A stretch of DNA of 6,437 nt from the NCBI GenBank assembly GCA_025056515.1, contig JANWWB010000123.1:1-6437 (forward strand), in the 5' to 3' direction. Positions 1 through 5,984 of this stretch are shown one piece after another. The stretch is from Anaerolineales bacterium. Its GTDB lineage: Bacteria > Chloroflexota > Anaerolineae > Anaerolineales > Villigracilaceae. Both the position numbers and the translations under genes were made by a program. The notes under the pieces were generated by a model that was not told where the DNA came from, did no database searches, and was given only the letters and a program-made list of their open reading frames with translations. Within the stretch, counting starts at the first letter, position 1. Every line of letters starts with the position of its first letter.

Positions 1-4
1 GTTC

Positions 5-919
5 CTAGGACTTCAACCAGTATTCACTGCGACGGCGCAGGAGATAGTATATGGTCATCATCAAAGCCATCACCACGACCATTCCTAGGGCTAAGGCATA
101 CCCTAGATTAGGATTGTGCAACACATCACCTCGGATTTGTATGCCGATCAAAATCGTAATCAAATTAATCAATCCACCGGTCAAGGAGATGGCTGTGGCA
201 TATGCGCCGAAAGAATTGCCGAAGAGCAAAATCATCGCTCCAAGCAAAGAAGGCATGAGAACAGGCACACCCACGTACCGCCAATACTGCCAAGAAGTCG
301 CCCCTAAATTCTCTGCCGCTTCACGCCAATCTTTCTTGAGGCCTTCAATAGCAGGAGTGATCACCAAGACCATCAGCGGCAATTGAAAGTAGAGATAGGT
401 GATGCTCAACCCCCAAAAGCTATATAGATTAAAGCCATGTTCATAGGGGTCGAAGTGGAGGACTTCCCGTAAAAAGACTGTAACCAAGCCAACACGTCCC
501 AAGGTGAAAATAAATGCCTGCGCAAGCGGAACACCGGCAAAGTTCGAAGCAACACCGAAGAAAGTCATCAACGACGAGCGCAGCCAGGCAGGAATCTCTT
601 TAGCCAATAATCCATATGCAAGGAAAAAACCGATCACTCCCCCCAAAAGAGCAGTCGTTATACTGATTCGAATAGTGACCCAATAAGCGCTCAAGATGGA
701 TGGTGTAAATAGAGCGCGTATGTTATCCAGGGTGAAGCGGCCTTGGGCATCTTGAAAACTGCCGACAAACAAGTAAAACGAGGGCAAAAGCAGGAAAAAG
801 AAAACAAAAAGCAGAAAGGGCAGTAGACCAGCCCAATTCAAAAGAGAGGAAAGAAAGGCGGAAAAAGGTGGCTTTGGAGTCCTCTGCTCCAAAGCCACCT
901 TGGAAGAGTTATTTGACAT
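5..919 (-). CDS. ABC transporter permease, binding-protein-dependent importer (304 aa)
   Basis: This is an inner-membrane permease subunit of an ABC importer; it forms the channel that takes solute from the binding protein encoded just upstream. About six hydrophobic segments are visible, near residues 29-53, 78-104, 116-141, 165-190, 218-262 and 271-294. A cytoplasmic EAA loop begins at E200-A201-A202, with G206 and the P219/P223 region following, as in the BPD_transp_1 family that docks on the ATPase. The open frame extends upstream to 1063, but those extra residues lie inside the binding-protein gene in another frame, are rich in Pro, Ser and Arg, and look non-coding. I chose the ATG at 917-919, which overlaps the end of the upstream gene by 11 bp. 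Its ribosome site is weak (AAGG about 11 nt upstream), suggesting translational coupling. A terminator-like hairpin lies within codons 7-19. The stop is TAG at 5-7. The substrate cannot be read from the sequence; relatives include iron, polyamine and aminoethylphosphonate systems. Confidence 0.9.
   Translation of the reverse strand: MSNNSSKVALEQRTPKPPFSAFLSSLLNWAGLLPFLLFVFFFLLLPSFYLFVGSFQDAQGRFTLDNIRALFTPSILSAYWVTIRISITTALLGGVIGFFLAYGLLAKEIPAWLRSSLMTFFGVASNFAGVPLAQAFIFTLGRVGLVTVFLREVLHFDPYEHGFNLYSFWGLSITYLYFQLPLMVLVITPAIEGLKKDWREAAENLGATSWQYWRYVGVPVLMPSLLGAMILLFGNSFGAYATAISLTGGLINLITILIGIQIRGDVLHNPNLGYALALGMVVVMALMMTIYYLLRRRSEYWLKS
862..901 (-). terminator. Intrinsic terminator or attenuator inside the 5' end of the permease gene
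   Basis: A perfect 15-bp inverted repeat (arms 865-879 and 887-901, AAGGTGGCTTTGGAG and its complement, 7-nt loop) is followed on the minus strand by five T (866-862, two of them shared with the stem foot). The stem starts 7 nt after the stop codon of the binding-protein gene, the classical place for its terminator, yet it lies within the coding start of the permease. It probably stops most transcripts after the binding-protein gene and lets a fraction through, or is opened by ribosomes translating the permease start. The structure is seen directly; the regulatory role is inferred. Confidence 0.75.
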
Positions 920-2036
920 CAACGCCAACAACCTTATCCCAGTTTGTGGTGATGATTTCTTTGGCCTTTGTAATCTGCTCCAAGGTGGGGAAGAAGGCTT
1001 TGGCATAGGCCTCAGCAGGCGGGAGCTTGGCGGTAAGTTCTTCGGGAATGACACCGCGAGCAACTAAATCGTTATAGCGAATCGGGTGACAATAGCCTTT
1101 GAGCCAGATGAGCTGACCTTCATCGGAGTACAAGAACTCCTGCCAGAGCTTCGCTGCATTCGGATGGGGAGCATAAGCGCTGATAGCCTGTAGATAGACA
1201 CCGGCAACCGGAACTCCATCCTCGGGGATGACAAACTCGATATTCGGATTGCCTGCGAAGTTATCGCGATCGGCCAAGGCCAGATAGTCCCAGCGAATGA
1301 CGATTGGGGTCTCTCCGCTCGCAATCGTAGCTGCCTTCGCAATGACAGGGACAAAGTTGCCCACTTCGTTCAGCTTTTTGAAAAATTCTAGGCCAGGCAT
1401 TGGATCTTCGTAGGAACCACCCATGGCCAGAGCGGCGGCCGCTACCGATTGAATTGCCTGATTAGAGGCCCGCGGGTCACCTGCCAAAGCAACTTTGCCT
1501 TTATATTCGGGCTTCAGCAAATCCGACCAGCGGCGTGGCACATTCTCGACGAAATCGGTCGCAACTTCAAAGCCGAGCACGCCATAGTAATCACCGTACC
1601 AATATCCATCAGGATGTTTAACGCTATCAGGAATCGTGTCCCAGGTGGCAACTTTGTATGGCATCGCCAGCCCTTCTTCGACCAGCTGGGGTCCAAAGCC
1701 AAAGCCAACATCCAACACATCTGGCGCTTGAGGACCTTTGTTACCTTTATTGGCTTTCACCGCCTCAATTTCCTCGGCCGAGCTGGCATCGGGATTAAGC
1801 TCGTTGACCTCAATCCCATACTTTGCTTTGAAGGTTTCAATCATCTCTCCATAGTTACACCAGTCATGAGGCAAAGCAATGACCGTGAGCATGCCTTCTT
1901 GCTGAGCAGCCTTCACCAAGTCCTGACTCACACCCGAACCGGTTTCGTCCGGCCGACCTCCACAAGCGCTCAAGAGAAGCGCTACAAGTATGAAAAGAGA
2001 CATCAGGCTGAGAAAATGTTGTTTTACACCCTTCAT
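909..2036 (-). CDS. ABC transporter solute-binding lipoprotein (375 aa)
   Basis: This is an extracytoplasmic solute-binding protein, anchored by lipid, that captures the importer's ligand and delivers it to the permease encoded next. Residues 1-24 form a lipoprotein signal peptide: positively charged start (K2, K5), hydrophobic core, and lipobox LLSAC with the lipidated Cys at 25. Gly follows at +2. The rest has the pattern of the family 1 / Fe3+-spermidine-type binding-protein fold: an early beta strand (TVIALPHDW), a central LLKPEYKGKVAL segment, an SGETPIVIRWDY segment, and a C-terminal stretch, APHPNAAKLWQEFLYSDEG, typical of the family. Length (about 350-390 aa) is normal. The start ATG at 2034-2036 has a strong AGGAG at 2045-2049, spaced 8 nt. 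A good promoter lies at 2108-2136. The stop (TAA, 909-911) lies inside the permease start. The ligand is not identifiable; polyamine, phosphonate or ferric-iron annotations would all be guesses. Confidence 0.93.
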   Translation of the reverse strand: MKGVKQHFLSLMSLFILVALLLSACGGRPDETGSGVSQDLVKAAQQEGMLTVIALPHDWCNYGEMIETFKAKYGIEVNELNPDASSAEEIEAVKANKGNKGPQAPDVLDVGFGFGPQLVEEGLAMPYKVATWDTIPDSVKHPDGYWYGDYYGVLGFEVATDFVENVPRRWSDLLKPEYKGKVALAGDPRASNQAIQSVAAAALAMGGSYEDPMPGLEFFKKLNEVGNFVPVIAKAATIASGETPIVIRWDYLALADRDNFAGNPNIEFVIPEDGVPVAGVYLQAISAYAPHPNAAKLWQEFLYSDEGQLIWLKGYCHPIRYNDLVARGVIPEELTAKLPPAEAYAKAFFPTLEQITKAKEIITTNWDKVVGVDVK

Positions 2037-2107
2037 TGTCTTTTCTCCTAATAAAGAAATTTGAAAGTACCCCGAGGAAGATCGTCCCTCTGGAATTTAC
2101 GACAGAG

Positions 2108-2136
2108 ATTGTAGCATTCTCAAAAACGTCAGTCAA
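2108..2136 (-). promoter_or_regulatory. Sigma70-type promoter of the ABC importer operon
   Basis: On the minus strand a -35 box TTGACT (2131-2136) is separated by exactly 17 bp from a -10 box TACAAT (2108-2113). The -10 is preceded by TGC, giving an extended -10. Each hexamer matches the consensus at five of six positions. The predicted transcription start near 2101 gives a leader of about 65 nt, with AGGAG at 2045-2049 before the binding-protein ATG. A short CTCTG/CAGAG hairpin may form at the very 5' end of the leader. I see no clear operator. Confidence 0.75.
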
Positions 2137-2244
2137 TTCTTGGAGACGGATGCCTACAAACATTAACAAAACCATAACATTTTGACAAAAAAACAGCCAG
2201 TTCTTCGGCCTCCGCAGGATGATTCTTCTAGGCAGAAACACACA

Positions 2245-2297
2245 ACCGAGAGGTTTTGTCCTCCGGTCGGACGCGCTGTCCCGTCCAACGTCTCGGT
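2245..2297 (-). other. Structured 3' region after the HD-domain gene, possible weak terminator
   Basis: Five bases after the HD gene's stop begins a nested inverted repeat. The outer arms ACCGAGA (2245-2251) and TCTCGGT (2291-2297) are perfectly complementary. Inside, 2266-2273 pairs with 2282-2289 with one G-U pair in the minus-strand RNA. The RNA then continues as TGTGTGTTTC, a poor U tract. A T7 run on the minus strand at 2193-2187 is preceded only by a 3-bp stem. Between here and the promoter at 2108-2136 I see nothing else. It may act as a weak terminator or 3'-end stabiliser. Confidence 0.35.
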
Positions 2298-2301
2298 ATC
2301 G

Positions 2302-2814
2302 TCACTCTGCTTCATCGGCTTGTTGGAGAAGGCGTAAGAGGTCATCAGTGCTTGAGCTTTCTTGATGACGACGAATCAAATCGCAAGCACGCGGCGAAAC
2401 GCCCGCCGCTTCTGCCAAATCTGCACCCCAGCTCGGATGTCGGAGCGCAACGACAAAGGCACGTCGCCATCCCTTTGCTTCGCTTCTTGCCCAGTTTATC
2501 CATCGATTTGGGAAAAACCGTTTGGCTAGTACAACGATCGCCTTTTCCCAGGGAGTAAGCGGTACCAGCGACTTGCCCACATCATGCAAAAGCGCCGCTG
2601 TCAGCAAGTCGGCATCTCGCTGACCACTCCGCCGCAGACGCTCAAAAACGGCAAAAGCATGTGCTTGCTCCGAGGGTTGCATACGGCGGAATAAAGCAAC
2701 TTGCTCGGGCAAGAGATAAGCCCTTAATTGTTCTTCGGTCGGCAGACGAGATTGCGGAAGAAGCGCCCGCCACAATTGACAAAGGCGGTACCTAACCCGT
2801 GTCAAAGAAAGCAT
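2302..2814 (-). CDS. Small HD-domain phosphohydrolase-like protein (170 aa)
   Basis: This is a soluble cytoplasmic protein of the HD superfamily, metal-dependent phosphohydrolases that act on nucleotides or phosphodiesters. The ligand series is visible in order: H52 (QAHAF), H77-D78 within LLHDVGK, H126 (RHPSWG), H150 (IRRHQ) and a terminal D167 (QQADEA). The H-HD-H-H-D arrangement fits a two-metal HDIG-like site. Residues 1-40 are a basic helical leader. There is no GYP motif and no second domain, so neither cyclic-di-GMP nor (p)ppGpp hydrolysis can be claimed. The ATG at 2812-2814 is chosen because similar short HD proteins, as I recall them, begin with a comparable basic segment. No Shine-Dalgarno precedes it, but an extended -10 lies just upstream, so the mRNA may be leaderless. 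The gene is divergent from the glycosyltransferase gene. Its stop is TGA at 2302-2304. The substrate is unknown. Confidence 0.88.
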   Translation of the reverse strand: MLSLTRVRYRLCQLWRALLPQSRLPTEEQLRAYLLPEQVALFRRMQPSEQAHAFAVFERLRRSGQRDADLLTAALLHDVGKSLVPLTPWEKAIVVLAKRFFPNRWINWARSEAKGWRRAFVVALRHPSWGADLAEAAGVSPRACDLIRRHQESSSTDDLLRLLQQADEAE

Positions 2815-2821
2815 CTTATTG

Positions 2822-2830
2822 AGTATAACA
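2822..2830 (-). promoter_or_regulatory. Candidate extended -10 promoter of the HD gene
   Basis: The minus strand reads TGTTATACT here, an extended -10 (TG-N-TATACT, five of six to consensus). Its last base lies 7 nt from the A of the HD ATG at 2814, so transcription would start at or one base before the start codon. The -35 region at the expected distance is poor. No other obvious promoter lies upstream of this gene. Confidence 0.45.
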
Positions 2831-2862
2831 TAACGAACGTGGCAAAATTCCCCCCTAGGGAA

Positions 2863-2873
2863 TATGATAGAAT
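2863..2873 (+). promoter_or_regulatory. Candidate plus-strand -10 in the divergent region
   Basis: TATGATAGAAT contains two overlapping -10-like hexamers, TATGAT (2863-2868) and TAGAAT (2868-2873), each five of six to consensus. The -35 for the first (2840-2845, TGGCAA) matches only three of six. Transcription would begin at about 2875-2880, right at the foot of the hairpin 2877-2905. It could serve the glycosyltransferase-ogt unit, in competition with the candidate at 2970-2999. Confidence 0.35.
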
Positions 2874-2876
2874 CAC

Positions 2877-2905
2877 GAGAGCCGGGGACGCCGACCCCGG
2901 CTCTC
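2877..2905 (+). repeat. Strong 11-bp hairpin in the divergent intergenic region
   Basis: Arms GAGAGCCGGGG (2877-2887) and CCCCGGCTCTC (2895-2905) are perfectly complementary around a 7-nt loop (ACGCCGA). It is followed on the plus strand by TTGAAAAGG and on the minus strand by GTGATTC, so neither side has the T tract of a normal terminator. It lies between divergent genes, where no terminator is needed. It could be a 5'-leader hairpin of the plus-strand transcript or a protein-binding dyad. Confidence 0.7.
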
Positions 2906-2910
2906 TTGAA

Positions 2911-2917
2911 AAGGAGG
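2911..2917 (+). promoter_or_regulatory. Orphan Shine-Dalgarno sequence
   Basis: AAGGAGG is a near-perfect ribosome-binding sequence, sitting 6 nt after the hairpin at 2877-2905. No ATG, GTG or TTG follows within the usual 4-12 nt in any frame. The glycosyltransferase frame is open from 2910 onward, but its first usable codons are CTG at 2934 and TTG at 2970, both too far away. It may be chance purine richness, a standby ribosome site, or the remains of a lost start. Confidence 0.4.
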
Positions 2918-2969
2918 AGAAGAGAAATCGCTTCTGCACCTTATATTACCAGATTCGTCTAAAAATTAC

Positions 2970-2999
2970 TTGACGCAAACCCTACGCTTTCCCTACGAT
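2970..2999 (+). promoter_or_regulatory. Candidate promoter of the glycosyltransferase-ogt unit
   Basis: TTGACG (2970-2975, five of six to the -35 consensus) and TACGAT (2994-2999, four of six to the -10) are 18 bp apart. A start near 3006 would leave a leader of about 15 nt before the ATG at 3021, without a Shine-Dalgarno. The TTG that opens the longest reading frame is the first half of this -35 box, which argues against it as a start codon. Confidence 0.4.
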
Positions 3000-3020
3000 T
3001 GTCTGACAACTTCCTCCACA

Positions 3021-4037
3021 ATGCCCCGTATTTGCCTCGTTCCCCAATTGAGTGGTACTGGTGGACCGGCTTCCTTCCAGGCCAAGTTAAGTGCTGGACT
3101 GGCGCAACATGACATTCAGACCTGCTATGACCTAAACGATGTACCCTATGACGCCGTGCTGGTCATCGGTGGTACGCGTCGGCTATGGCCGCTCTGGCAA
3201 GCGCGACGACGCGGCATTCGAGTCGTCCACCGTTTGGATGGATTGAACTGGCTCCATCGAAGACGACGCACCTCGCTGCGCCACTTCCTACGCTCAGAGG
3301 TTAATAACCGCTTGCTTGCCATCATCCGCCGTTTTCTCGCCGACCGAGTCGTGTATCAGAGCCATTTCGTTCATGATTGGTGGGAAGATTGGTACGGTGC
3401 AACGCGCATCCCATGGACGGTAATCTACAACGCAGTAGATGTATCGGTCTACACGCCAGATGGACCCCAGGAGCGCCCAACCGACCGCTTCCGTATGATG
3501 CTTGTCGAAGGAAGCCTGACCGGCGGACAAGATGTCGGATTGGAAAACGCACTGCGCCTGGCCGAGATGTTGCAATGCAAACACGGATTTCCGATGGAAG
3601 TGTTCGTAGCAGCCAAAGTCACAGCCGCTCAGCAAAAAATCTGGCTGGGACGCAGCCGCGTGCCGCTCACTTTTCTAGGAGTCGTTGCACGCGAGCAAAT
3701 TCCCTTCCTGGACCGCTCGGCCCATCTGTTCTTCTCGGCTGAACCCAATCCTCCCTGTCCCAATTCGGTCATCGAGGCGCTGGCCTGTGGTTTGCCGGTG
3801 ATTGGCTTCGAGACCGGAGCGCTGCCCGAACTGGTGCAAGGAGATGCCGGACGCCTCGTCCCCTATGGCGGCGATCCATGGAAACTCGACCCGCCGGACA
3901 TCCCCTCCCTAGCCCAAGCCACACTTGAAGTCCTGCATGACCAAGCGCGTTTTCGCGCCGCTGCGCGTCGTCATGCCGAACAGCGCTTTAACCTAGATAG
4001 CATGGTCGAAGCATACCTAAACGTGTTGCTCGGCTAA
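3021..4037 (+). CDS. Glycosyltransferase, GT-B fold, family 4-like (338 aa)
   Basis: This is a cytoplasmic, retaining-type glycosyltransferase that would move a sugar from a nucleotide-sugar donor to a glycan, lipid or other acceptor. The N-terminal acceptor half begins MPRICLVPQ and has a GGPASF glycine loop (14-19). The linker reads VIYNAVDV (134-141), the usual entry to the donor domain. The donor half carries the family signature CPNSVIEALACGLPVIGFETGALPE (246-270), with E252 as the conserved nucleotide-sugar-binding Glu. The first Glu of the common E-x7-E pair is replaced by Pro at 244; E241 is nearby. The reading frame extends to a TTG at 2970, but that TTG is part of a -35-like box and the added residues do not resemble the family, so I chose the ATG at 3021, which has no clear ribosome site. 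The methyltransferase gene follows 17 bp downstream, probably cotranscribed. Sugar and acceptor are unknown; no other glycan genes are adjacent. Confidence 0.87.
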   Translation: MPRICLVPQLSGTGGPASFQAKLSAGLAQHDIQTCYDLNDVPYDAVLVIGGTRRLWPLWQARRRGIRVVHRLDGLNWLHRRRRTSLRHFLRSEVNNRLLAIIRRFLADRVVYQSHFVHDWWEDWYGATRIPWTVIYNAVDVSVYTPDGPQERPTDRFRMMLVEGSLTGGQDVGLENALRLAEMLQCKHGFPMEVFVAAKVTAAQQKIWLGRSRVPLTFLGVVAREQIPFLDRSAHLFFSAEPNPPCPNSVIEALACGLPVIGFETGALPELVQGDAGRLVPYGGDPWKLDPPDIPSLAQATLEVLHDQARFRAAARRHAEQRFNLDSMVEAYLNVLLG

Positions 4038-4054
4038 ATCCAGGAGAAACCCTT

Positions 4055-4579
4055 ATGAAGGAAAAAAGCCCTCTATATTTCGGCGATGTTCCTGGAACCC
4101 CGCTCGGAACGCTCTGGATTGCCGTGTCAGACCTGGGCCTGGCAGCAATTGCTTGGGGGCGCACACAAGCCGAATTTGAGACCTACTTGACTCGGCGCTT
4201 CAAGCGCCCTCTCAGGTATCATCCTCAACGCATCGCTCAAGCCGCTGATGAGGTGTGTCAATATTTAGCCGGTCAACGACATCAGTTTACCCTACCGATT
4301 GACTGGTCATTGCTTCGTCCCTTTCAACAAGCCGTATTGCGCGCCACCTGCGAAATCCCTTACGGGGAGACTCGCACCTACAAACAGATTGCCGAACAAA
4401 TCAGCAGGCCCAAGGCAGCACGTGCCGTTGGCCGGGCCGAAGCCACGAACCCAATGCCGCTGGTCATTCCGTGCCATCGCGTTATCGGAACGGATGGCAA
4501 ACTGCACGGTTACACTATGGGCGAAGGCATTGAGACGAAAAACCGGCTGCTAAAACTAGAAGGCGCATTCATCGCCTAA
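4055..4579 (+). CDS. ogt: Methylated-DNA--[protein]-cysteine S-methyltransferase (174 aa)
   Basis: This is a suicide DNA-repair protein that takes the alkyl group from O6-alkylguanine (and O4-alkylthymine) onto its own cysteine. The acceptor is C140 in the PCHRV motif (139-143). Equivalents of the human enzyme's key residues are visible: N132 (NP, eight residues before the Cys), H141, Y109 in the helix-turn-helix (TYKQIA), R123 as the arginine finger (KAARAVG) and E169 near the end (LLKLEG). Residues 1-80 form the N-terminal ribonuclease-H-like domain. There is no Ada-type zinc domain, so this is the stand-alone Ogt type. Length is normal. AGGAG at 4042-4046 lies 8 nt before the ATG, and the glycosyltransferase stop is 17 bp upstream, so the two are likely one transcript. 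No Ada-box is seen. The downstream gene is convergent. The functional call is secure; the ogt symbol reflects domain layout only. Confidence 0.96.
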   Translation: MKEKSPLYFGDVPGTPLGTLWIAVSDLGLAAIAWGRTQAEFETYLTRRFKRPLRYHPQRIAQAADEVCQYLAGQRHQFTLPIDWSLLRPFQQAVLRATCEIPYGETRTYKQIAEQISRPKAARAVGRAEATNPMPLVIPCHRVIGTDGKLHGYTMGEGIETKNRLLKLEGAFIA

Positions 4580-4598
4580 GCTCCCTGAAAGGATGACC

Positions 4599-4660
4599 AA
4601 AAAAAAGAGTCACTTGAACCCCCTTCCGAGAAGCAAGCCGGCCTCGGGTGATTCACTCTT
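4599..4660 (-). terminator. Candidate terminator of the aminotransferase gene
   Basis: On the minus strand AAGAGT (4660-4655) and ACTCTT (4610-4605) form the foot of a long imperfect hairpin. An inner CCGAG/CTCGG stem (4646-4642 with 4631-4627) can form. The foot is followed by a T8 tract (4606-4599), the longest T run in the window. It sits about 70 bp after the aminotransferase stop and just after the end of the convergent ogt gene. The stem is interrupted, so strength is uncertain. No comparable plus-strand terminator for ogt is seen in the 4580-4732 gap. Confidence 0.5.
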
Positions 4661-4732
4661 CCTCACTTGCGATTCCAATGAACCGTCTTTTCTCGAACGA
4701 ACTGACACCCCCAATGCCCGGATAGACGGCTC

Positions 4733-5917
4733 TCAGGCCCGACGAAGGACCTCTGGAAGCAACATGGCAGCTTCCTCGATTTGTTCGGTCGAACAGGAAA
4801 AAGCAAAACGAATATGTCCTTCGCCAGCTGCTCCAAAGGCAGAACCAGGAGAGGAGCCAATTCCGGCAGAGTCAATCAAATAATTCGTCATCGACCAGTC
4901 ATCCCGCTGTCCGCCATAGCCGGGCCAATCCTCGGTGATGCGCGCCCAAAGATAGAAAGCCCCTTTAGGTTTGAAAGCACGTACATAAGGTGACCGCTCG
5001 AGTGCTGCAAAGAGGATATCTCGGCGCTTTTGATATTCAGCTGCCATAGCTTGCGTAGCGTCTTGCGGACCGGTTAGAGCGGCAAGGGCGCCATATTGTG
5101 TAATCGAGTTGACGCCGTTGATCGTACAACGCACCAATTTTTTCAGACGCTCCAGCAAAAACGGCTGGGGAATGATCACGTAGCCAAGACGAAGCCCGCT
5201 CATAGCATATGTTTTAGACATAGAAAAAACGCTAATCGTGCGCTCCTGAGCGCCATCTAGCGAACCGATGCTGACATGACGCTCGCCATCAAAGAGGACA
5301 TGCTCATACGCCTCATCGCTGACCAGCATCAAGTTATGTTGAACCGCCAAGTCCACCAAGGCCTGCAAATGCTCACGGCGTAATACAGCTCCGGTCGGAT
5401 TATGAGGTGTGTTGATGTAAATGGCACGGGTGCGCGGACCGACGGCTGCTTTCACCTCTTCGATTTGCCAAAGATAATCATTTTCTGCGCGCAGACGTAC
5501 AGGTCGAGGAAATCCGCCAGCTAAACGAATATGCTCACCAATTTCCGTCCACATCGGGTCGGGCAAAATGACCTCATCGCCCGGGTCAAGCAAGGCGCGG
5601 AAGATAACGTATAACCCATGCATCGCTCCGTTGGTGACCACAATATGGTCAGGGTTCGGTACGTGCAAACCATTTTCGAAGGTAATCTTGCGAAAAATCG
5701 CCTCGCGCAGGGCAGGAATGCCAGTTGAGGCCGTATAGTGCGTATGCCCATCACGCAGGGCTTTTTCGATCGCCTCTCGCACATGGACGGGGATATCAAA
5801 AGACGGGTCACCGGATTCCAGACGCAGAACCTTACGGCCTAATCGTTGCTGCTCCAATAGGCGATCACGCACCTGAACAATCGCCCCCAGGGAAATTTCA
5901 TCCACGAGATGAGCCAT
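4733..5917 (-). CDS. Fold-type I PLP aminotransferase, aspartate-aminotransferase-like (394 aa)
   Basis: This is a cytoplasmic pyridoxal-phosphate enzyme that transfers an amino group between an amino acid and a 2-oxo acid. Motifs run in order: substrate loop ESGDPSF (34-40), cofactor-stacking segment TNGAMHG (95-101), NTPHNPTGAVL (169-179) with N173, SDEAYE (200-205) with D201 and Y204, the Schiff-base lysine K235 in SMSKTYAMSG, phosphate-binding R243 in GLRLGY, and R370 (HIRFAFS) for the substrate carboxylate. All key residues are present and length is normal for class I subfamily I-gamma enzymes. This fits the AspC/PatA-like group, which also includes kynurenine, aromatic and methionine-related aminotransferases, so the substrate is open. 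AAGGAGG lies only 4 nt before the ATG at 5915-5917, which is close but supports this start. The gene stands alone, with its own promoter overlapped by tandem repeats at 5944-5979 and a candidate terminator at 4599-4660. Confidence 0.95.
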   Translation of the reverse strand: MAHLVDEISLGAIVQVRDRLLEQQRLGRKVLRLESGDPSFDIPVHVREAIEKALRDGHTHYTASTGIPALREAIFRKITFENGLHVPNPDHIVVTNGAMHGLYVIFRALLDPGDEVILPDPMWTEIGEHIRLAGGFPRPVRLRAENDYLWQIEEVKAAVGPRTRAIYINTPHNPTGAVLRREHLQALVDLAVQHNLMLVSDEAYEHVLFDGERHVSIGSLDGAQERTISVFSMSKTYAMSGLRLGYVIIPQPFLLERLKKLVRCTINGVNSITQYGALAALTGPQDATQAMAAEYQKRRDILFAALERSPYVRAFKPKGAFYLWARITEDWPGYGGQRDDWSMTNYLIDSAGIGSSPGSAFGAAGEGHIRFAFSCSTEQIEEAAMLLPEVLRRA

Positions 5918-5943
5918 GCATCCTCCTTCGGAAACGTTCTAGG

Positions 5944-5979
5944 TCAAGATAGTTGGCATTATCAAGATAGTTGGCATTA
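5944..5979 (-). repeat. Two perfect tandem 18-bp repeats over the aminotransferase promoter, possible operator
   Basis: TCAAGATAGTTGGCATTA occurs twice with no spacing (5944-5961 and 5962-5979, plus-strand reading). At the junction, 5948-5963 (GATAGTTGGCATTATC) has a dyad with GATA and TATC ends. The upstream copy overlaps the -10 box and the predicted transcription start; the other lies in the early leader. This is a suitable place for a repressor. A simple slippage duplication is the main alternative. Confidence 0.65.
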
Positions 5980-5984
5980 TAACA
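5976..5984 (-). promoter_or_regulatory. Extended -10 promoter of the aminotransferase gene
   Basis: The minus strand reads TGTTATAAT: a consensus TATAAT (5981-5976) with an extended TG one base upstream. No good -35 is present at 16-18 bp, which extended -10 promoters can tolerate. The predicted start near 5969 leaves a leader of about 52 nt containing most of the tandem repeat. A second, weaker TTGATAAT lies in the repeat copy nearer the gene. Confidence 0.6.

Noticed and set aside
920..1063. N-terminal extension of the permease frame up to an ATG at 1063
   Set aside because: It lies wholly inside the binding-protein gene in another frame, is Pro/Ser/Arg-rich with no transmembrane or signal features, and the ATG at 919 gives a normal permease start.
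1449..2051. 200-codon open frame antisense to the binding-protein gene
   Set aside because: It mirrors a strongly supported gene, lacks domain motifs and has no credible ribosome site.
2877..2905. Hairpin read as an intrinsic terminator
   Set aside because: No T tract on either strand, and no gene ends there; the flanking genes are divergent.
2864..2962. 32-codon small ORF spanning the hairpin and AAGGAGG
   Set aside because: The ATG is part of the -10-like TATGATAGAAT, the ribosome site is too close (AGGG, 2-3 nt away), and the peptide has no recognisable pattern.
2728..2973. 81-codon plus-strand frame crossing the HD gene start and the divergent region
   Set aside because: It overlaps the HD gene antisense and runs through the hairpin and promoter elements; composition is not protein-like.
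2970..3020. TTG start for the glycosyltransferase
   Set aside because: No ribosome site, the TTG belongs to a -35-like TTGACG, and the added residues precede the normal family start.
4593..4883. 96-codon plus-strand frame after ogt
   Set aside because: More than half lies antisense to the aminotransferase C-terminus, and its 5' part covers the candidate terminator; no motifs.
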